Positions 37,216-51,619 of a stretch of 64,000 nt of DNA are shown here, one piece after another (the stretch's first letter is position 1; every line of letters begins with the position of its first letter). A program made the translations under genes and the position numbers. The notes under the pieces are model-generated. The model saw nothing but the letters and a program-made list of their open reading frames with translations, did not search any database and was not told the DNA's origin. The stretch spans positions 2,176,896 through 2,240,895 of the forward strand of contig VFFE01007869.1 in NCBI GenBank assembly GCA_008921705.1. The letters are read 5' to 3'. Source of the DNA: Burhinus oedicnemus (lineage: Eukaryota > Chordata > Aves > Charadriiformes > Burhinidae).

Positions 37216-37653
37216 TCATAGAATGGTTAGAGTTGGAAAGGACCTTAAAAATCATCTAGTCCAACCCCCCTGCCATGGGCAGGGACACCTTCCACTAGAC
37301 CAGGTTGCTCCAAGCCCCGTCCAACCTGGCCTTGAACACCTCCAGGGATGGGGCAGCCACAGCTTCTCTGGGCAACCTGGGCCAGGGTCTCACCACCCTC
37401 ACAGTCACCAATTTCTTCCTAATGTCTCATCTAAATTTGCCCTCTTCCAGCGTAAAACCGTTCCCCCTCATCCTCTGGCTCCACTCCCTGATCCAGAGTC
37501 CCTCCCCAGCTTTCCTGGAGCCCCTTTAGGGACTGGAAGGGGCTCTAAGGTCTCCCCGGAGCCTTCTCTTCTCCAGGCTGAACACCCCCAACTCTCTCAG
37601 CCTGGCCTCACAGCAGAGGGGCTCCAGCCCTCGGGTCTTCTTTGTGGCCCTCC
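37216..37653 (-). mobile_element. CR1 LINE 3' region (antisense)
   Basis: The plus strand reads tcatagaatggttagagttg, aggaccttaaaaatcatcta, ccctgccatgggcagggaca, tcttctccaggctgaacacc and ggggctccagccctcgggtc. It is a long copy whose coding part carries frameshifts. Being GC-rich, it creates a long open frame on the opposite strand that has no biological meaning. Confidence 0.93.
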
Positions 37654-40600
37654 TATCAGCTACCTAAGAGACGTGCCCTTCGCAACACAGCGTATAAATC
37701 AGAGCAAACTTTGTGGCTATGGGAATTCAGGACCGGGATACTACTGTGGTGTGAACTTCACTGCTCTGCAAGCGCCCAACAGTGAACCTTGGCTGTGTCA
37801 GAGGAGGTGTTCCGCCAGCTTTCTGAACCGACCGGCATCAGCTCAAATGAGGCATTTTTCATCGTTTTGTATCATATGATGCAGATGAATGATACCAAAA
37901 ATTGAAGAGGCTAGATTATCTGTATGTATATGTAGGTACGTGTGCATATATATGTGTGTATATATATAAGTATCACACTTCAGCTCTCTCCCAAATGGTG
38001 TGAGAACTGAAATAATTACGCTGTTCACAACTTTAATTAAAAGACTATAGATTTGCCACTTTTCAGGAGCCTTTTCTTTTTTAAGTGTTGGGGGAGAAGT
38101 GCGGCATCTGATGCAATGAACTCCTGTGACTTGCACGGTTCTGGAAATTTCAAAAATATATTTGAATTTGCTATTTATGTTTTCTGTAAGTTTCTTCAAA
38201 TCACTGCGAACTTGTAATGAAAATCTAGACCGTGTATTGCACAGTAGCCATTTACTGACACCTCCTGCCTTGTGCGGAACTCTGAGGAATTTTTCCCTTT
38301 TCAATACCCGCTCAAGAAAGGCAGCTGATTTTTTTTTCTGCAAAACTCAGTCCCTCAACTTTTAAACTTCTCTCAAAGATACACTGTGATACCACGAGTC
38401 ACCCAGAAGGCTATTTGGATTTAGGAAATGAATTTTGCCTGGACTATCCTCAAATCCAGGCAATCCACATTAGGCTTACGGGGTATCTGCTCTGTGGAAA
38501 GCACAGAATTATATTTACCACCACACAGGTTATTCCTCTTGCAGAGCAAGTTGAAGGAAACAGAAACAAATACAAATTGTTCAAAAGAAATGTCTTTATA
38601 GCTACAGTCCCTCCACAACTTATTCCTGTAATTAAAAAAAACCCAACTTTTATAATAACCGTGTTGATGGGGGAAATTGCTTTCCCGATCATCAGATTCT
38701 TTACGTATCAGTGACATCAGGAGTCATTTTCTGTTAGCACACAGACATACATATTTGCAAAGGAAACGCCAAATTTCCGATCAGGATTCACCCGCTGCCA
38801 GAGTCAGGGTGAGAATACACCAGTGACTGTCAAAAAAGTGTCAAATGAAATTACACAACGCGCAACGTAAATGTAGGGAAAGATCATTTGGGAGACATTA
38901 CGAATCATGTTAAATACACATAGCAACACTAAAAGCCTGAGTTCCAAAGGCCTGGAGGTGCCTAATGAGATTTTTAAAACGGCCTCTTTAGCAGGACTGA
39001 AACACGGTGGGAAGCGCCTCGCGGCACCCACCCACCTTTGAAACCATCGGTTCACGTTTCTGTCTTCAAATCTAAAAATACCCTTCCGAAGCTGCGGAAT
39101 GAAGCAAAGCAACTCCAAGGGGCAACGTCATCTCCACGTATTCGTGATTAAAGCAGCATTTAAATATCTCCTCTGACTTCAGCTGCCTTCAGACCAGGCC
39201 CGAAAAAGAGACAGAATGGGAATTTCTCCGAATCCACCTGCACCCCCACTCTGCGCTGGCTCCTGGCGCACGCATTTTCTGGGCTGAGATAAGACACGTA
39301 GCTTTAGGATCCATGCCACATCATCCACTCATTACCTTCTTTCCCATTTAAAGTAAGAACAGTGAAATAACTTCAGCGACACGTATACGGGCATTTGCAT
39401 TACATACAGGCAGCCATCAGTGGCCACCAGGTGGTGGGGCTCAGAGGTGGTTTCTTCTGAAGCTCTCTGCCATATCACAGCTCCCTACCCGGGCCATTTC
39501 TAGGATTCTGGTATTGCCCCTGCGTTTCTAAGAAAAGGCTTCTGTGATTTTTCAGCTTGATCTGAAAAGAGGGGACTGGGCTGCAGCCGGGCAGAGTGGC
39601 TCAAAACATGGGTCAAACAGCGCGGAGTGTCATCAAGGAGCCTCGGGATGGCTTTGGAGCATGATGCAGAGTCAGTCAATAAAAAAAAAAAAATTTAGAA
39701 GGATAAAAATCCTGGATTTTATTTTACTTTGAAACAAGCCAAGCCTTGCTGAGCAAAATCACGAATATTAACAGATAAGTGTGGAGGATTGGGGTTTGGG
39801 ACTAAACCAGGGAGCTAAGCTTTTGACAGCACAGATATACTTGCAATTTCAAACAACTCTATTTTTTTTTTTCCTTTTAAATTTACTGTTTCCCTCTTGG
39901 TTCATAGCAGAGATATATCCTCTTAAATATGAAGGGTAAACATTGCATTTGAAAAATGCAATAAAGATCCATTTGCCATTTTTCCCCCTACAAAAAGCAA
40001 ACTATTTGCATAGCAATGCCCAGGCCGTCCTTTTCCTCCCCACGGGCAGGCTCTGATGCTTCAGAAACACAAAGAGAAGAATACAAATCAGTTCCTACTT
40101 CCATGACATCCCATGATTTCAGCTGAGAGCAATTTACTTAAGATGTATTTCTTCGGCTGGGAATACGCAGCACCAGTTCTCCGTATTGTCCCGGACATTT
40201 CACCCACTAAACCATTCGTTTCCTCTGAGGACAGAAGTAAATAGCACAATTTGTTCTCACAGAAGACTAGCTGTTTCTGAAATGTGAAGAAGCTCATGGC
40301 AAATGGGCAGAACGTTAGGAATAAATAAGAAAAATGGGGCAGCAGAAATAAATCTTCTACGATGACTTCTCTCATTCATTTAAATGGGAAACAGTCTTTG
40401 CTGTTGCTTGCCGGAATCAAGACACAGCCAAGCTTGCAAGTTCCACAGAAAATGTCTTTAGTTCATTGGTAATTTTCTACGTAGATTTGAAATATAAACT
40501 TTAAAGAAAAATGTGAAGACACAGACTTCCAAAACCAGCCAGTAATTTAAGAAAATTATATCACCGGGGGGAGAAAAGACGTATCCTACAGCCATTTAAT

Positions 40601-43600
40601 CAATAAATTGCTTTAAACATGTAAGTAAACCAATGAAAACACTAAATCTTGTCCTATTCTTTAGAAAGTTACTGCTACACCAAGGCAGGAATGAAATAGT
40701 ACATATTGTACCTGATCTTACAAAAAAGTTTAATCTCGGTCCCACTTCATACTTCTCTGAAACTCCATCTGCCAAAAGACTCACCTTTTCCAGGTACTAT
40801 TTCATGCTCTTCCCTTGCCTGTAGCAGAGTTTTCCCCCTGCAGATTAATCTAAGTCTCTTCAGATGCTCCAGAGACTTAGATGAAAACGATAAGTCAACT
40901 CTCTTGATGCTTCTCAAATTATCACGACGATTCAGTACAAGTGCAGGTGACAAACCTGCCCCAGCTAGATTTCACTGGGAATTCCCTGAGCAAAAGCAGG
41001 AGCAAGATATCTCACTTGTCTGAATTCTTCCTGAATTTTCAGGCAAAACAGTGATCTAGACAGTTTTTTCCAGAAGACTTTCAAAATGATCATACTTGCT
41101 GGGGCAACACAAAGAGGGGTTATCATCAAAGCCGCACAATCGGAGAGAAAAGGAAGTGTTAGCATTAGGCAAAAAAAACTTCAGCTGGAAACACTGATTT
41201 CTAAGTATTTCTGGATTTTACCTGAAGCCAGGTAGAAGATGTCTCAGGTCAATCAGACCACAAGCGTATCACAGAAGCTAAAACCCAATCTCCTGCCCCA
41301 AGTGAAAAGCTCTGGTGCCCTTCCCTGTGCTGCTCCTTCCCGTCACCCCCAGCAGATGCGTCACCCTCACCATCCTTCTGAGCCCTCGCCCCGCGCGCAG
41401 CAAACACAGCGGGACCCGCAACGTACACCTCTGGTCTCCAAAGACAATGCCTTATCCAAAAGGGTCTTTTAATTCAGGTTTTTCCTATCCTTTTAGGCCA
41501 GAGAGGAATTAAAAGAAACTTTCATAACCAAGCATGTCCAAAGAACGTGGTCCCTCAGAAACATTTTATTTCACTAACAAAAGCCCATGAATAAGTTGAA
41601 TAATTTCTAATTTCTTCTCCTCACTATATGCTGTGATTTCACTTCCCAAACAGCATTTTCATTCCCAACCTGATAAACTGACTGATCATTCTTGTTATCT
41701 GTCTCAGAGCTTCTTCACTGAAGTTCTGCGGTGAAATAAATTCAGAAGATAAAGTGGTTGAAATTAGAAACCTTCGGATTTAGGACCAAATTACAACACT
41801 TCACCTTTTTCTCTAACTTTAAACCAGCGGAGATGTGAGCATTACACAGGTGCTGAAGTGCCATGACTTGTATGTCGTAGAGCAGAGCAATGCACAACTT
41901 ACATTAAAAATAATCAATTTAAACTTTCAAAACATTTCACACTCATATTAAATGCCTTAGCAACTATGCTCCTTCCTTTTATACTCAAGCGGAGTTAAAC
42001 TCAGATTCTTTTAGCATAAAGAGGGCAAAATAGGTGACCGTAACTATGGTTGTGTTGGTGAGAGCGAGTCCACACCTATCTATGAAAACGGAGGGTGACA
42101 CCTCGTACGCACGAGGGGATTAGTGCAAGGCACGAGTTACGCGCTACTTCCGTTTAGATTCCCTCTCAACATGGACACATTCAGGAATTTGGACCATAAA
42201 CTTTAACCCAGAGTTTTATAGACAATAAAACAACACTGAACACAGGACACCCAGTGCCAGCACTGGTACCCAGTACACAGGAGACCTCAGCATCAGGCGT
42301 GAAAGCCAGGAACAACGCACAGCTTAGCAACAGGTTGTCCACCTACAGTCACAGACCTGGACAACAGCACCAAGAGGAAGCCCTCAGACAACTCTGGGAA
42401 AAGACGGAACAAGAATGATTGAGATAATTTGTTTCTTAACGCGAATAAACACAATCTTCAAGAAGCTGCAGGCAGAGCAATACAGTATTAAATCAGCCTA
42501 CAAAAATGTTTCACTTACCTCTCTACCAAATATAGTCCTTAAACCTGGTAGGATGGCAGCAGAAGTAGCTCTGCGACGTGATCCTGGCAGAAGACATGAG
42601 ATAGGTGAGGCTGGTCTAGGCTGAAGCTCAGACGAGCCATTTCAACCAAGACGTCTGGTTCAGCAGAGTTTTGTGGTGGTGGCGGTCACGGTGCTCGTGC
42701 GGGTTCAGATTCAGTAAGAATCTGAAAAGCTATCCAAAGAAATGCCTTTAGACATCTGGATGTTTACCAGCCCACACATCAAAATTTGTCACTTAATGAC
42801 CAGGAAAGGCTGGTCTCACACTCAGCCTTGGGGCTGAAGAGTAAACCGGGCTTTCTCCCTCCTCTGACACCAGAGGTGCTGCAGTTCTGCTTGCTGTTAT
42901 TTCTGTTATTCTCATACAGATAAGTTAGTACCGAAATGTTAACAGAATCATAATTTAAAAAAGCAGCAGGTAAAATATCTGCAGCCAGTGAAACAGGGAA
43001 GCAGGTTGTTCAAACACAGAGGAGAACCCCTTTTAAACGAGAGCACCAAAGAGAGGACGTACCAGACAAATGCAAGATGAACTTCGCTTCACAAGAAATT
43101 TTTCTCCACACTGATAAAAATTAATTACGGCACGTTGGTAGTGTTTCACATTAGCTTACAGCACTTAGAGCTGGCAGACTTGGCAAGCTCAAAAATAGGT
43201 GCACGTAAACTATAATCTTCTTTCCTGATATACGTTTCTATTAGGATACTGTGGTTTCCAAAGCAGATGCCATAGAGCCAAACAGGAATAGATTTTATTC
43301 AGGAGTTTTATTCAGGAACACATGCTGCAAATAGTTTAATATAAATGTCAGCTCGGGAGAGGATTTCACCTTAGCAATATTCAAAGGTTAGGACAATACG
43401 CCAAGGGAGATACTTTGTTAATGCTGGTACAATGGCTATATAAACACCCGCAACAGAGAATCATGAAAAGCAACTTTAATAAATTGAAAACTCAGTTAGA
43501 AGTTGTTTACAAAACGCATTAAATTTCTCTGCGAGATATTCAGCAAAGAGAGGGAATCTGTTGTTGGAGTGGAAAGACCATTAAGTTGTTGAAAACAGCT

Positions 43601-44635
43601 ATTTTGAAATTGCAGCCAACCCCCAGGCTCCATGCAAAGTCTCCGCTATCGTGAATTTCGGTCTTGATTGTTAATTTTCATGCCTGAAAGTAGTCTTGCA
43701 TATTTTATTCTCGTTTAGAAAGCCTGAGAACAATAAATGCCAAAAAAAGGGAACGGATGCTTTGTAAGTTCACCCAAAGTGATTAATACCTCTTAACTTC
43801 AAGGCAACAATAGGACATGTCTGACCTACACCACGGCAAGAAATGATGAACAGACATGTAAATCTTCCTTAATTACCCCTCTTTGTGACACGGAAAAAAA
43901 CGGGTGGTAACTTAAGAAGTAATCAGCCAGTCAAATCACAGAGTCGTGGAAAGGTCAGATTCTTACAGCCTAAACATCGTGAATTACAAGAAATATAAAG
44001 CATTAAAATTCCAAACGGCTTCTTTTTGACAGAGGTTTTAATGAGAATGGAAAAAGAGAAAGCAATCTGTCCTCACGACAAAAACTGTAATGAGAATATT
44101 CTCCTCCTCTTTAAAATCTCTTCAATGAGGGAAAATATGCTTTTGTACCAGGAGCCTGAAGGATTCGATTCATGTCTGCACATTAGACATTTCAAGAAAT
44201 TCACATGATCAATCGATCTGCCTGCCACCTCTCCATTGTGAGAAACAACTGTGCTGAATCATCTGGCATGGCTTCCAGCTGCCCTCTGCCATGACTCCTG
44301 TTTCCCACTTGGCTGGTAAAACGCACATCCAAACTCTCTAGTGGGCAAGGAGCAATTAGGAAAGAAGCATGAACAATTACAAATAAAAGCTAAGCAAGCC
44401 TATCTAAACTACGAGATTTTAAATCCCCCATTAAAAGCATGCCCATTAGCCAAACCACCAGGACAAGATTTCATTTTTTCTCTGTAATGTTCCAAACCCC
44501 AGATCGCCTTGAAGAAAGATGCCCGGAGCTCAGTCCCATCCCTCCCCACACAGGCACCGCCGAGCCGGTGGGGCTGTGCTGGGAGAGCGGTCACCACGTG
44601 GGTGCTCAGCTCCCACTCACCCACCCCACCAACAC
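37654..44635. other. Intergenic, no recognised genes
   Basis: A TA/TG-rich low-complexity stretch occurs at about 37919-37969. A segment at 38415-38717 is open on both strands for about 98 codons, which indicates low stop density rather than coding. A short inverted repeat (cctcgtacgcacgagg) lies at 42101-42116. Nothing else was recognised. Confidence 0.55.
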
Positions 44636-44778
44636 CATAGAATCATAATCATAGAATCATTTAGGTTGGAAAAGACCTTTAAGATCATCCAGTCCAACCA
44701 TTGACCCTACTCTACTCTAAGCACCACATCTACACGACTTCTAAACACACCTAGAGATGGTGACTCAACCACCTCCCA
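44636..44778 (-). mobile_element. CR1 LINE 3' end (antisense)
   Basis: The plus strand begins with octamers catagaatcataatcatagaa, then ggttggaaaagacctttaag, atcatccagtccaaccattg, caccacatctacacgacttc and agatggtgactcaaccacct. Only the 3' end remains. Confidence 0.9.
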
Positions 44779-45987
44779 CCAAAGTGACCTTTGCAGCCTC
44801 CTGGCCCAGCTTTCAATGAGCTCCACTAAGGACATCCCGAGTCCCACACGACGTTTCTGTACTTAACGACCCTTGTTAGAAACGTGTCTAATGATTTTAA
44901 TTCCATGTGAAAAGCGGCATTTTTAAAGCTTCCCAGTGTCTCCTTACCTCAAATACACCCAGAGCAGTGGCTCCAGAGTGTGAAAGTGTCTTATCCCGTG
45001 CTTGCCTTCACTACTGCACATTTCATCAAGGATGTAAAAATAAGTTTGGTTTTCTGTAAGAACTAGAAAATATACTTTTTTGTGGTTTGTTTTGTTTTTT
45101 TAATAAATCACTAACCATTATCAGTTTTTGGTAAGTGGCAGGCAAATAACACGCATTACTTCAAGGCTATCATTAAAGGAGCTTCATACTGATGCCATCA
45201 TTACCACTACAAGTGGGTATAACAAGTCCTTCTTTCTATGTTTAAAAAATAATCATGGTATCATGGTGTTTTACCATTGCACTTCCTCTTTCTCTTGCTC
45301 CCTTCCTACATCAAGCCCCAGAGGAAGCAATCATTTCTATGCAAATGCTGTGTAATAGAAATATAACTTCTCCGTAACCTGTCTTTCCTTGGGGAAACCA
45401 ATCTGCTGTCTGTGTTTGGATACGTACAAAATAAAACCACTCTGGTTTCCAAGCAAAGCACTAAGCTGCAAAATTTTATGATGTTAATGGCCTTCTGCAT
45501 CATTTACATATTCATGTATCGCTTCTGACTTGTGCACACTTTATTATTTTGGAGGAGCAATAATAATCTCATTTACACAATAACTGATATTGGCCAAATT
45601 CAATAATCTGAAGTAACCGGTACAAACGCCACACAGACCTTAGCAGCCACGCGACCCCCTGTAGTATTCTCCCATAAACCACTCAGAAAAAATGTTTAAA
45701 AGACAACGACAGCCAGGAGGGAGACCGTTGGTAGGAACACTTAATTGCAAAGTGCTTCATATTCCCTGATCTCAATGGGGAATGTCAAGGTTGTAGCGCT
45801 CAGTGACCATTTGGGGCAAAACCATGAGAAATTGGCCTGTTCACAGCGAGATATGCAAGAGGCCACATTGCATATGAACTGCTTGTCCCCTCTTGCTCAG
45901 AAGTGAAAAAATGGTAGGTACGGATAAATAAGGGACAGGAATCATTAGCAGAAAGCACTTCCGTCATCTCCATCAATCTATCAATTT
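44779..45987. other. Intergenic, nothing recognised
   Basis: AT-rich sequence between two CR1 ends. No coding, RNA or repeat feature was recognised. Confidence 0.6.
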
Positions 45988-46190
45988 TTTCTTCACCAAA
46001 AGGGTTATCAAGCATTGGAACAGGCTGCTGAGGACAGTGGTGGAGTCATCATCCCTGGAGGTATTTAAAAGCCAGGTAGACGTGGTGCTGAGGGACATGG
46101 GTTAGTGGTGGTTTTGGCAGTGTTAGGTTGATGGTTGGACTTGATGATCTCAAAGGTCTCTTCCAACCTAGGTGTTTCTGTGATTCTATG
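45988..46190 (+). mobile_element. CR1 LINE 3' end (sense)
   Basis: It reads agggttatcaagcattggaa, caggctgctgaggacagtgg, gtggtgctgagggacatggg, ggttggacttgatgatctca, and closes with tgtgattctatgagtctg. Typical CR1 3' terminus, 5'-truncated. Confidence 0.92.
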
Positions 46191-47788
46191 AGTCTGCAAA
46201 GCAGCCGGTGATCTCTTGAGTACGTTCAGTCCTGCTCATGAAGCAAATAAGCCATTCCCTCTGGACCACAGCACACGCGGCAGCAAGGTTTGAGCTAAAA
46301 GGGCCAGATTTGTCCTTTTTGCCTGGGGTCCAACATGCGACGCTGGGGGTCTCACTGCGGAAAGGAAGAAGAGGCTCTGCCCAGCACTACGCAAAGCCTT
46401 CAACACTCCTCCGGAGTGCACGAGCTGGCCTACATTAACTTCAGTCCAGCCACCAAAAAATCTCTTTGCCTTTCTAAAAAAACTGAACTTACAGGGAAAA
46501 TCATAAACATGCAGGAAATTTATTACTGAGAATCTTTGAATTAATACATGGGGTCCTCGGTGCTGGTCTAGAGCGTAAGACTTTAAAAGTGAGTTGTACT
46601 ACGCAGCCTTTTCATATTTATGCCCAATTACCTAAAGCAAATAAATAAATAAACAACATGAACCCTTTATATGTGTAACATGAAGAACAAACGTATCAGT
46701 AGCTATTTCCCCTGAGCCTGCACTGTATGCTTTTGCACATCGTAGAGTCACATGGTGCATCTGATGTCTCCTGCTCTTAAAAGGCCACCATATCAAGAAA
46801 GCGGCCCCCCAACAGCTTCTCCTCTCTGAACACTAATAGCACATGTAATGCCACCACCGTGTCCCTTCATCACCGTCCGTGACTCTCCACGGACGCGGGA
46901 GTTGGTCCTTACAGCAACTGCTGGAAGCAGATGTAGAGCAGGTTCTCAAGCGAATTTGTGGAGCAGGTATTTGGGTAAATTTGCAGGCACTTGGGGGCAC
47001 CACAAATTGCCACATTGTTTTACTGCACATCCTTTTTGTACTCTGGAGAAAATAATGCCTGGAGAAAGGACTTCTTCATGTAAGAAGCCACGGCTCCAAA
47101 GTAGGCTTTGAATGGATAGAGGTGCTGAAAGAGCTTCTGCCTAGCAAAGGTTAATCCAGAGAGGAATTTATGCCGTGAAACCTTAGTTACATCAATTGCC
47201 AGCTCACTTCCTGACATGGAAAATGCTTTTGAACACAGACAGAATATCAGATTTCCTTTAATGGTACCTTTCTGGCCGGGAGTTGCAGCTTTTGCTACAC
47301 CCACTCTTTCAAAACAAGAGATCCAATTCCTTTCCATACGGAACAGACACAGACAAGACCCTCTGTGCTCACCATTACTGTGGGTATCTCGAGCAAACAC
47401 ACGCGTTTCCATCCTTACCTCCAGTGGCCGGGGTCAGCCGCCTGAACCTCCTTATCTCAGTGGTGAGGGACCGAACCGCTTCTGACCACCAGCATCTCTC
47501 AAGCCTCTGTTCTCTGTCTGGAAAAAAAAATAAAAATAAAAAAAAGATAGTTGCGCTTCCCTGCTTCTCATGGCTGTTTGGAGAGAAAATGCAGGAGAAG
47601 GAATGGAACCCTGCAGACCTGTAGACATAGGGGCTATGTAGGATTAAATATAGCTACAAAACAAGCGCTAGCCACAGTGCCTATGGCAGATTCTGAGCAT
47701 TAAGATGTTCTAAATGGAAAACATGGTGAAATCTTAACTCAGAAATAAAAGAATTAAATCCTTCACTTTTTAAGGAAATGTATACAGT

Positions 47789-47810
47789 GGGGGGGGGGAA
47801 AAAAAAAAAA
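47789..47810. repeat. G10A12 polypurine tract
   Basis: Ten G followed directly by twelve A. This is a pure purine run that may be length-unstable or assembly-sensitive. Confidence 0.9.
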
Positions 47811-50800
47811 TCTGTCCGAAATATAAAATTTCCTTCAAACAAGAACTGCCCGGAGGTAGTTGCATAGAAATTCCTGTTTTCTATAGTTTCAATGTGAAAA
47901 CTGATAACTGCACACAAATTAGTAAGTTTAGAAAAGGCTTATAAAATAACTCATAAAGATCTAAAAAATGTTCATATTAAATTCAGCAGATTTTTTTTCT
48001 TTCTTTTCATCAAAGCCCTTGGCTGTACTTCACCTGAACCTGTTCATCTCTCTAATCTTATCCGTGGGGAGGTAAATGAAACCGAATTGTTTCTGGTTGA
48101 TGGGAGCATTTTTGCCTCCCTCAACAGGCTCATCTTTCTATTAATAACACAGTCCTACCACTAACAAAAGACTGTATTTTCAAAAGTGACAACAAAGAAA
48201 AAAATCAATGCATAGGTGACATTATTTGAGGAGGTAAATAGAAAAAAAACCCTTTCCGCTAATTAAACAGAAATAAAGCAAAGCAACGTGAGAGTCAGCA
48301 GTTTGGAGCCAAATCTCCATCCCTTCGCGGTTTCCCGCGTCTGCAGGTGTCTCTAGGTTTTTACTCTTTCTGTCTTCACCGCTTTGTTTCGGGTTCGTTT
48401 TTTTCATTTTGATGTATTTCCGTGGCTAAAGGAGACTTATGGCAGGCTCACGTGCTGAATCAGCGTATTGTTCCACCAACCTGGAGATGCCGTTTTCCCG
48501 GCTGCTGGCTGACCAGAGTCCCGTTTTAGGAAGAGCTGTGACCGCCGCTGGCTGCTGCGGGTGCCGCAGCTGGATGTTGTCCCTTATTCAAACTGGGAAG
48601 AATTGAGCCCTGACCCATCTGCGTTCGAAATGGCTGGAAGTGTACTTTTCTAACCTTGTGGGAATATAAAAACATTAGCCTAATTAAAACTGTTGTTGTA
48701 TTTGTTTTGTCAGGCTCTCCCTTTTATCTGCATGATAATGATTTTGCCTCATCAGTTCAAGAAGCGTCTGTGGGTGGAAACAGTGAGTGATAGACTCATA
48801 TAATGAGGCTCTAAATGACTACAAAAGACTTTACATCGCTGTGAATCATCCATCTACAGTGCTGCATTATTCAGAAATTAATGCAACCCTATAAATGAAT
48901 AATGATTTAAATGTACTTTTAAAAATTGTTAATGCTCCGGCATTTCTTCCTTCTCTACATAATCAGAAAATTGATTATGACTGTGACTAGACCTATGTTC
49001 TTAATTTAACTTATGTAATGGTAATGTAGAAAAAGTCTTGTGACAACAATGAAAATGGAAAGGTTTTCAGGAGACTAGAAATGGGTTTGTAACCTTCAGA
49101 ATTCCCTAGCCAAATTCGGTCGACTTCAGAGGGAATTAAGACCAAAAAGGCCTCCTGAAAGGCTGCAGGCTCTAGAGACAATTGAATTATTGCCAAAGTT
49201 GATCCAAAATAGATTAGAATATATGTGAAATAACTAAGAATAATATGACACAGGAAACATTTTCTCGTTATTTGTTTTCTCATATTACTTTTTTTAAAAA
49301 CAAGTGATTAAGAGAGTCGTAAAGCAAGGAGCTGTACGAGCCACAGAAATAACACAAACTAATTTCCCAAGCATGTCTGAGGATGATATCCCACACAGAT
49401 TATCTGATGAACAAAACAGGGTGAACGCAACCACAGCCTTCATCACAGCGGGATCTAGAAAAAGATTTCTGTCCTCTATCTGGATTTTTATTTTTAGAAA
49501 ATGCTGATAGCTCTCTCTCTTTGAGACAAGACTGATAAACAGATTCAAAACCGTTGAAGGCAGGGAGTTAACGTACAGATAAATAGAGACCAACAGTTGT
49601 AAACAACGGTCATACAAGTCTTCGGAAACCAGGATAAAACCAGTTACGATGTTAGAACATTGGTTTCAGCACTTCTGCGATTCAAACACGGAGGCTGCCC
49701 CTCCAGCCATGTCATGTGCTCGGTGTACGCTGGGGTACCCCAACGCCGATAATACCCCCGATTCTGGCCCTGTAAAGCTTATTCTATTAAAATCACTAGA
49801 CGTATTCTGGTGTTTTTAGGAGGATGGAGGATGTGATCAAGATTAGAACTGAGTCTATGCATTTTACTGAATGCTATGTGAACAACATATATATCGTTTC
49901 TTTAGACGTGTTTTAAACAAGGTACTACCTAAATTAATGCTTTTCTGTTCAAGTTATAATACCAAGTTTTCAGAAGCCGACCAAAGATGAGAAATTGTTC
50001 TCTTCACGCTAAAACAAGTGAAATGTAATAATTCTCTTCACCAGAAGACTGTTGAACAAGGTTTCTTTCTTGCGCAATAATAAAAGTATAAAGGACGTGT
50101 ACTTAGTGTTTCATTGAAACTAGATACTTAAAAGAATCTTCAGCCATAGAAGATGGTTGCAATAAAGTCATCTTCCACTAGGATTGTTTTATATTCCACA
50201 AGTCCCTATTAAATTATCGTAAATTATTGATGGTATAAAGGACATGAACTCTACTAAGGCTACAGTCACAGATCTCCCCCTTATTAAAACCCTGTAAAAA
50301 TCACTACCGCTCGAGCAGCAGAATTGAGTTTGTATCAAAGACGCAGTGAAATATTGCCACCCACCTATCAAACCGCTGCTCCTTCCAATTACTCGGAGCT
50401 TGATAAACTTACCAGTATGTACTTTCGTTATTACCTAATTCTGCTGATAAATTGTGATCTCAACATTTTTGTCCGCAAATGATTTACTAGGCTGAAAACA
50501 GTACTGCCTGTCTTAATTCACCTCAGCCAGCGAGGCTTTATTAAAGGATCGGATGAACACTGGGACCGCGGCGTTACTTCATTCTTTGGTACGGGACCAC
50601 CCTGCCTGCAACGGAAATCATCTTGGGGCTAATCCAAAGAGATTTGCCTGACACTCACCCATACTAGCTGCTCTTTCAGTTATGGAGACACGGTCCTGCT
50701 CTATACTGTATTTAATACTCCAAGCGAGATTTTGACAATATTCAGACACACTAATAACAACCAAAACCATTTCCTTTTCTGTCAGCTGCCAAGCAATATT

Positions 50801-51592
50801 TCTGTTTCTGCAATTTGATTACGTGTACTGAGTCAAACAAAATTTCTCAAGCTTCATGTCCAGGATCATACATTTTTCATAGACGGTGAAGAACAGAACT
50901 AAAGTTTTCAATTTTTTGTAGGTTTAAAGGGAGACAGATCTTTGAATCTGTTAATATTTTTTCCCCTTTCAAGAAAGAAAAATTTCAATCTCCATGATAA
51001 ATAATAGCAAGCCATTGAAAAAACAAATGTCTCATCTTAATATTGGATAGGATCTTTGGTGCCTCCTCTCACAGCTGACTAAGCAGTTAAGCCAATAACA
51101 CCAAAATTGGGGGGGGGCCTGCAATTTTCTAAATTTTTTTTTGCCTTTTTTTCCCCCCAATGTTTCTTTGCCTATTTTCTAATCATCATCAGTAGTTTCT
51201 GACTTTAGCGCTCTCTTGAGTGAACTCATTAATTAGGAAAAAAGCAAGTTTCTGCTATTGTTTAGAAATTGTTTTGGGGTTTATTCCAAAACCAAACCGT
51301 AGAATGATTCTTTCGGTATTCAGTATCAAGGAATTGAGAAAAAAATATCCTGAACTACCTCACATCTCACGAGTGCGTGTGTTTTCTCTGTTTTAAATAA
51401 ACTCAGTACATGGATTAAACTAGGGGATGCTCCACTTTATGCAATTAACTTTGGTGATCTGTATGGAAAGCATACAAATCTGGCTCTCCTGTGGTTTTGG
51501 GACAGCTGGGAATGTGGCTGTTACTCGTATCAACTTGCACAAGAAAAGACATGATCAATAAACAACAAATCCAACTGTTTCAGTCCTTCCTG

Positions 51593-51619
51593 GACACACA
51601 CATACACACACACACACAG
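51593..51619. repeat. (CA)n microsatellite, short
   Basis: It reads acacacacatacacacacac and continues as acacaca, with one interrupting T. Confidence 0.9.

Noticed and set aside
37223..37879. A 218-codon plus-strand open frame, the longest in the window
   Set aside because: Most of it is antisense to a CR1 LINE copy, whose GC-rich sequence is poor in stops on the opposite strand. It is not a gene.
38415..38717. Frames of about 98-99 codons on both strands
   Set aside because: Simultaneous openness on opposite strands with no recognisable domain or splice context indicates low local stop density.
47020..47412. A 130-codon minus-strand frame
   Set aside because: It overlaps plus-strand frames of similar length, has no recognised domain, and its length is within what 64 kb of DNA gives by chance.
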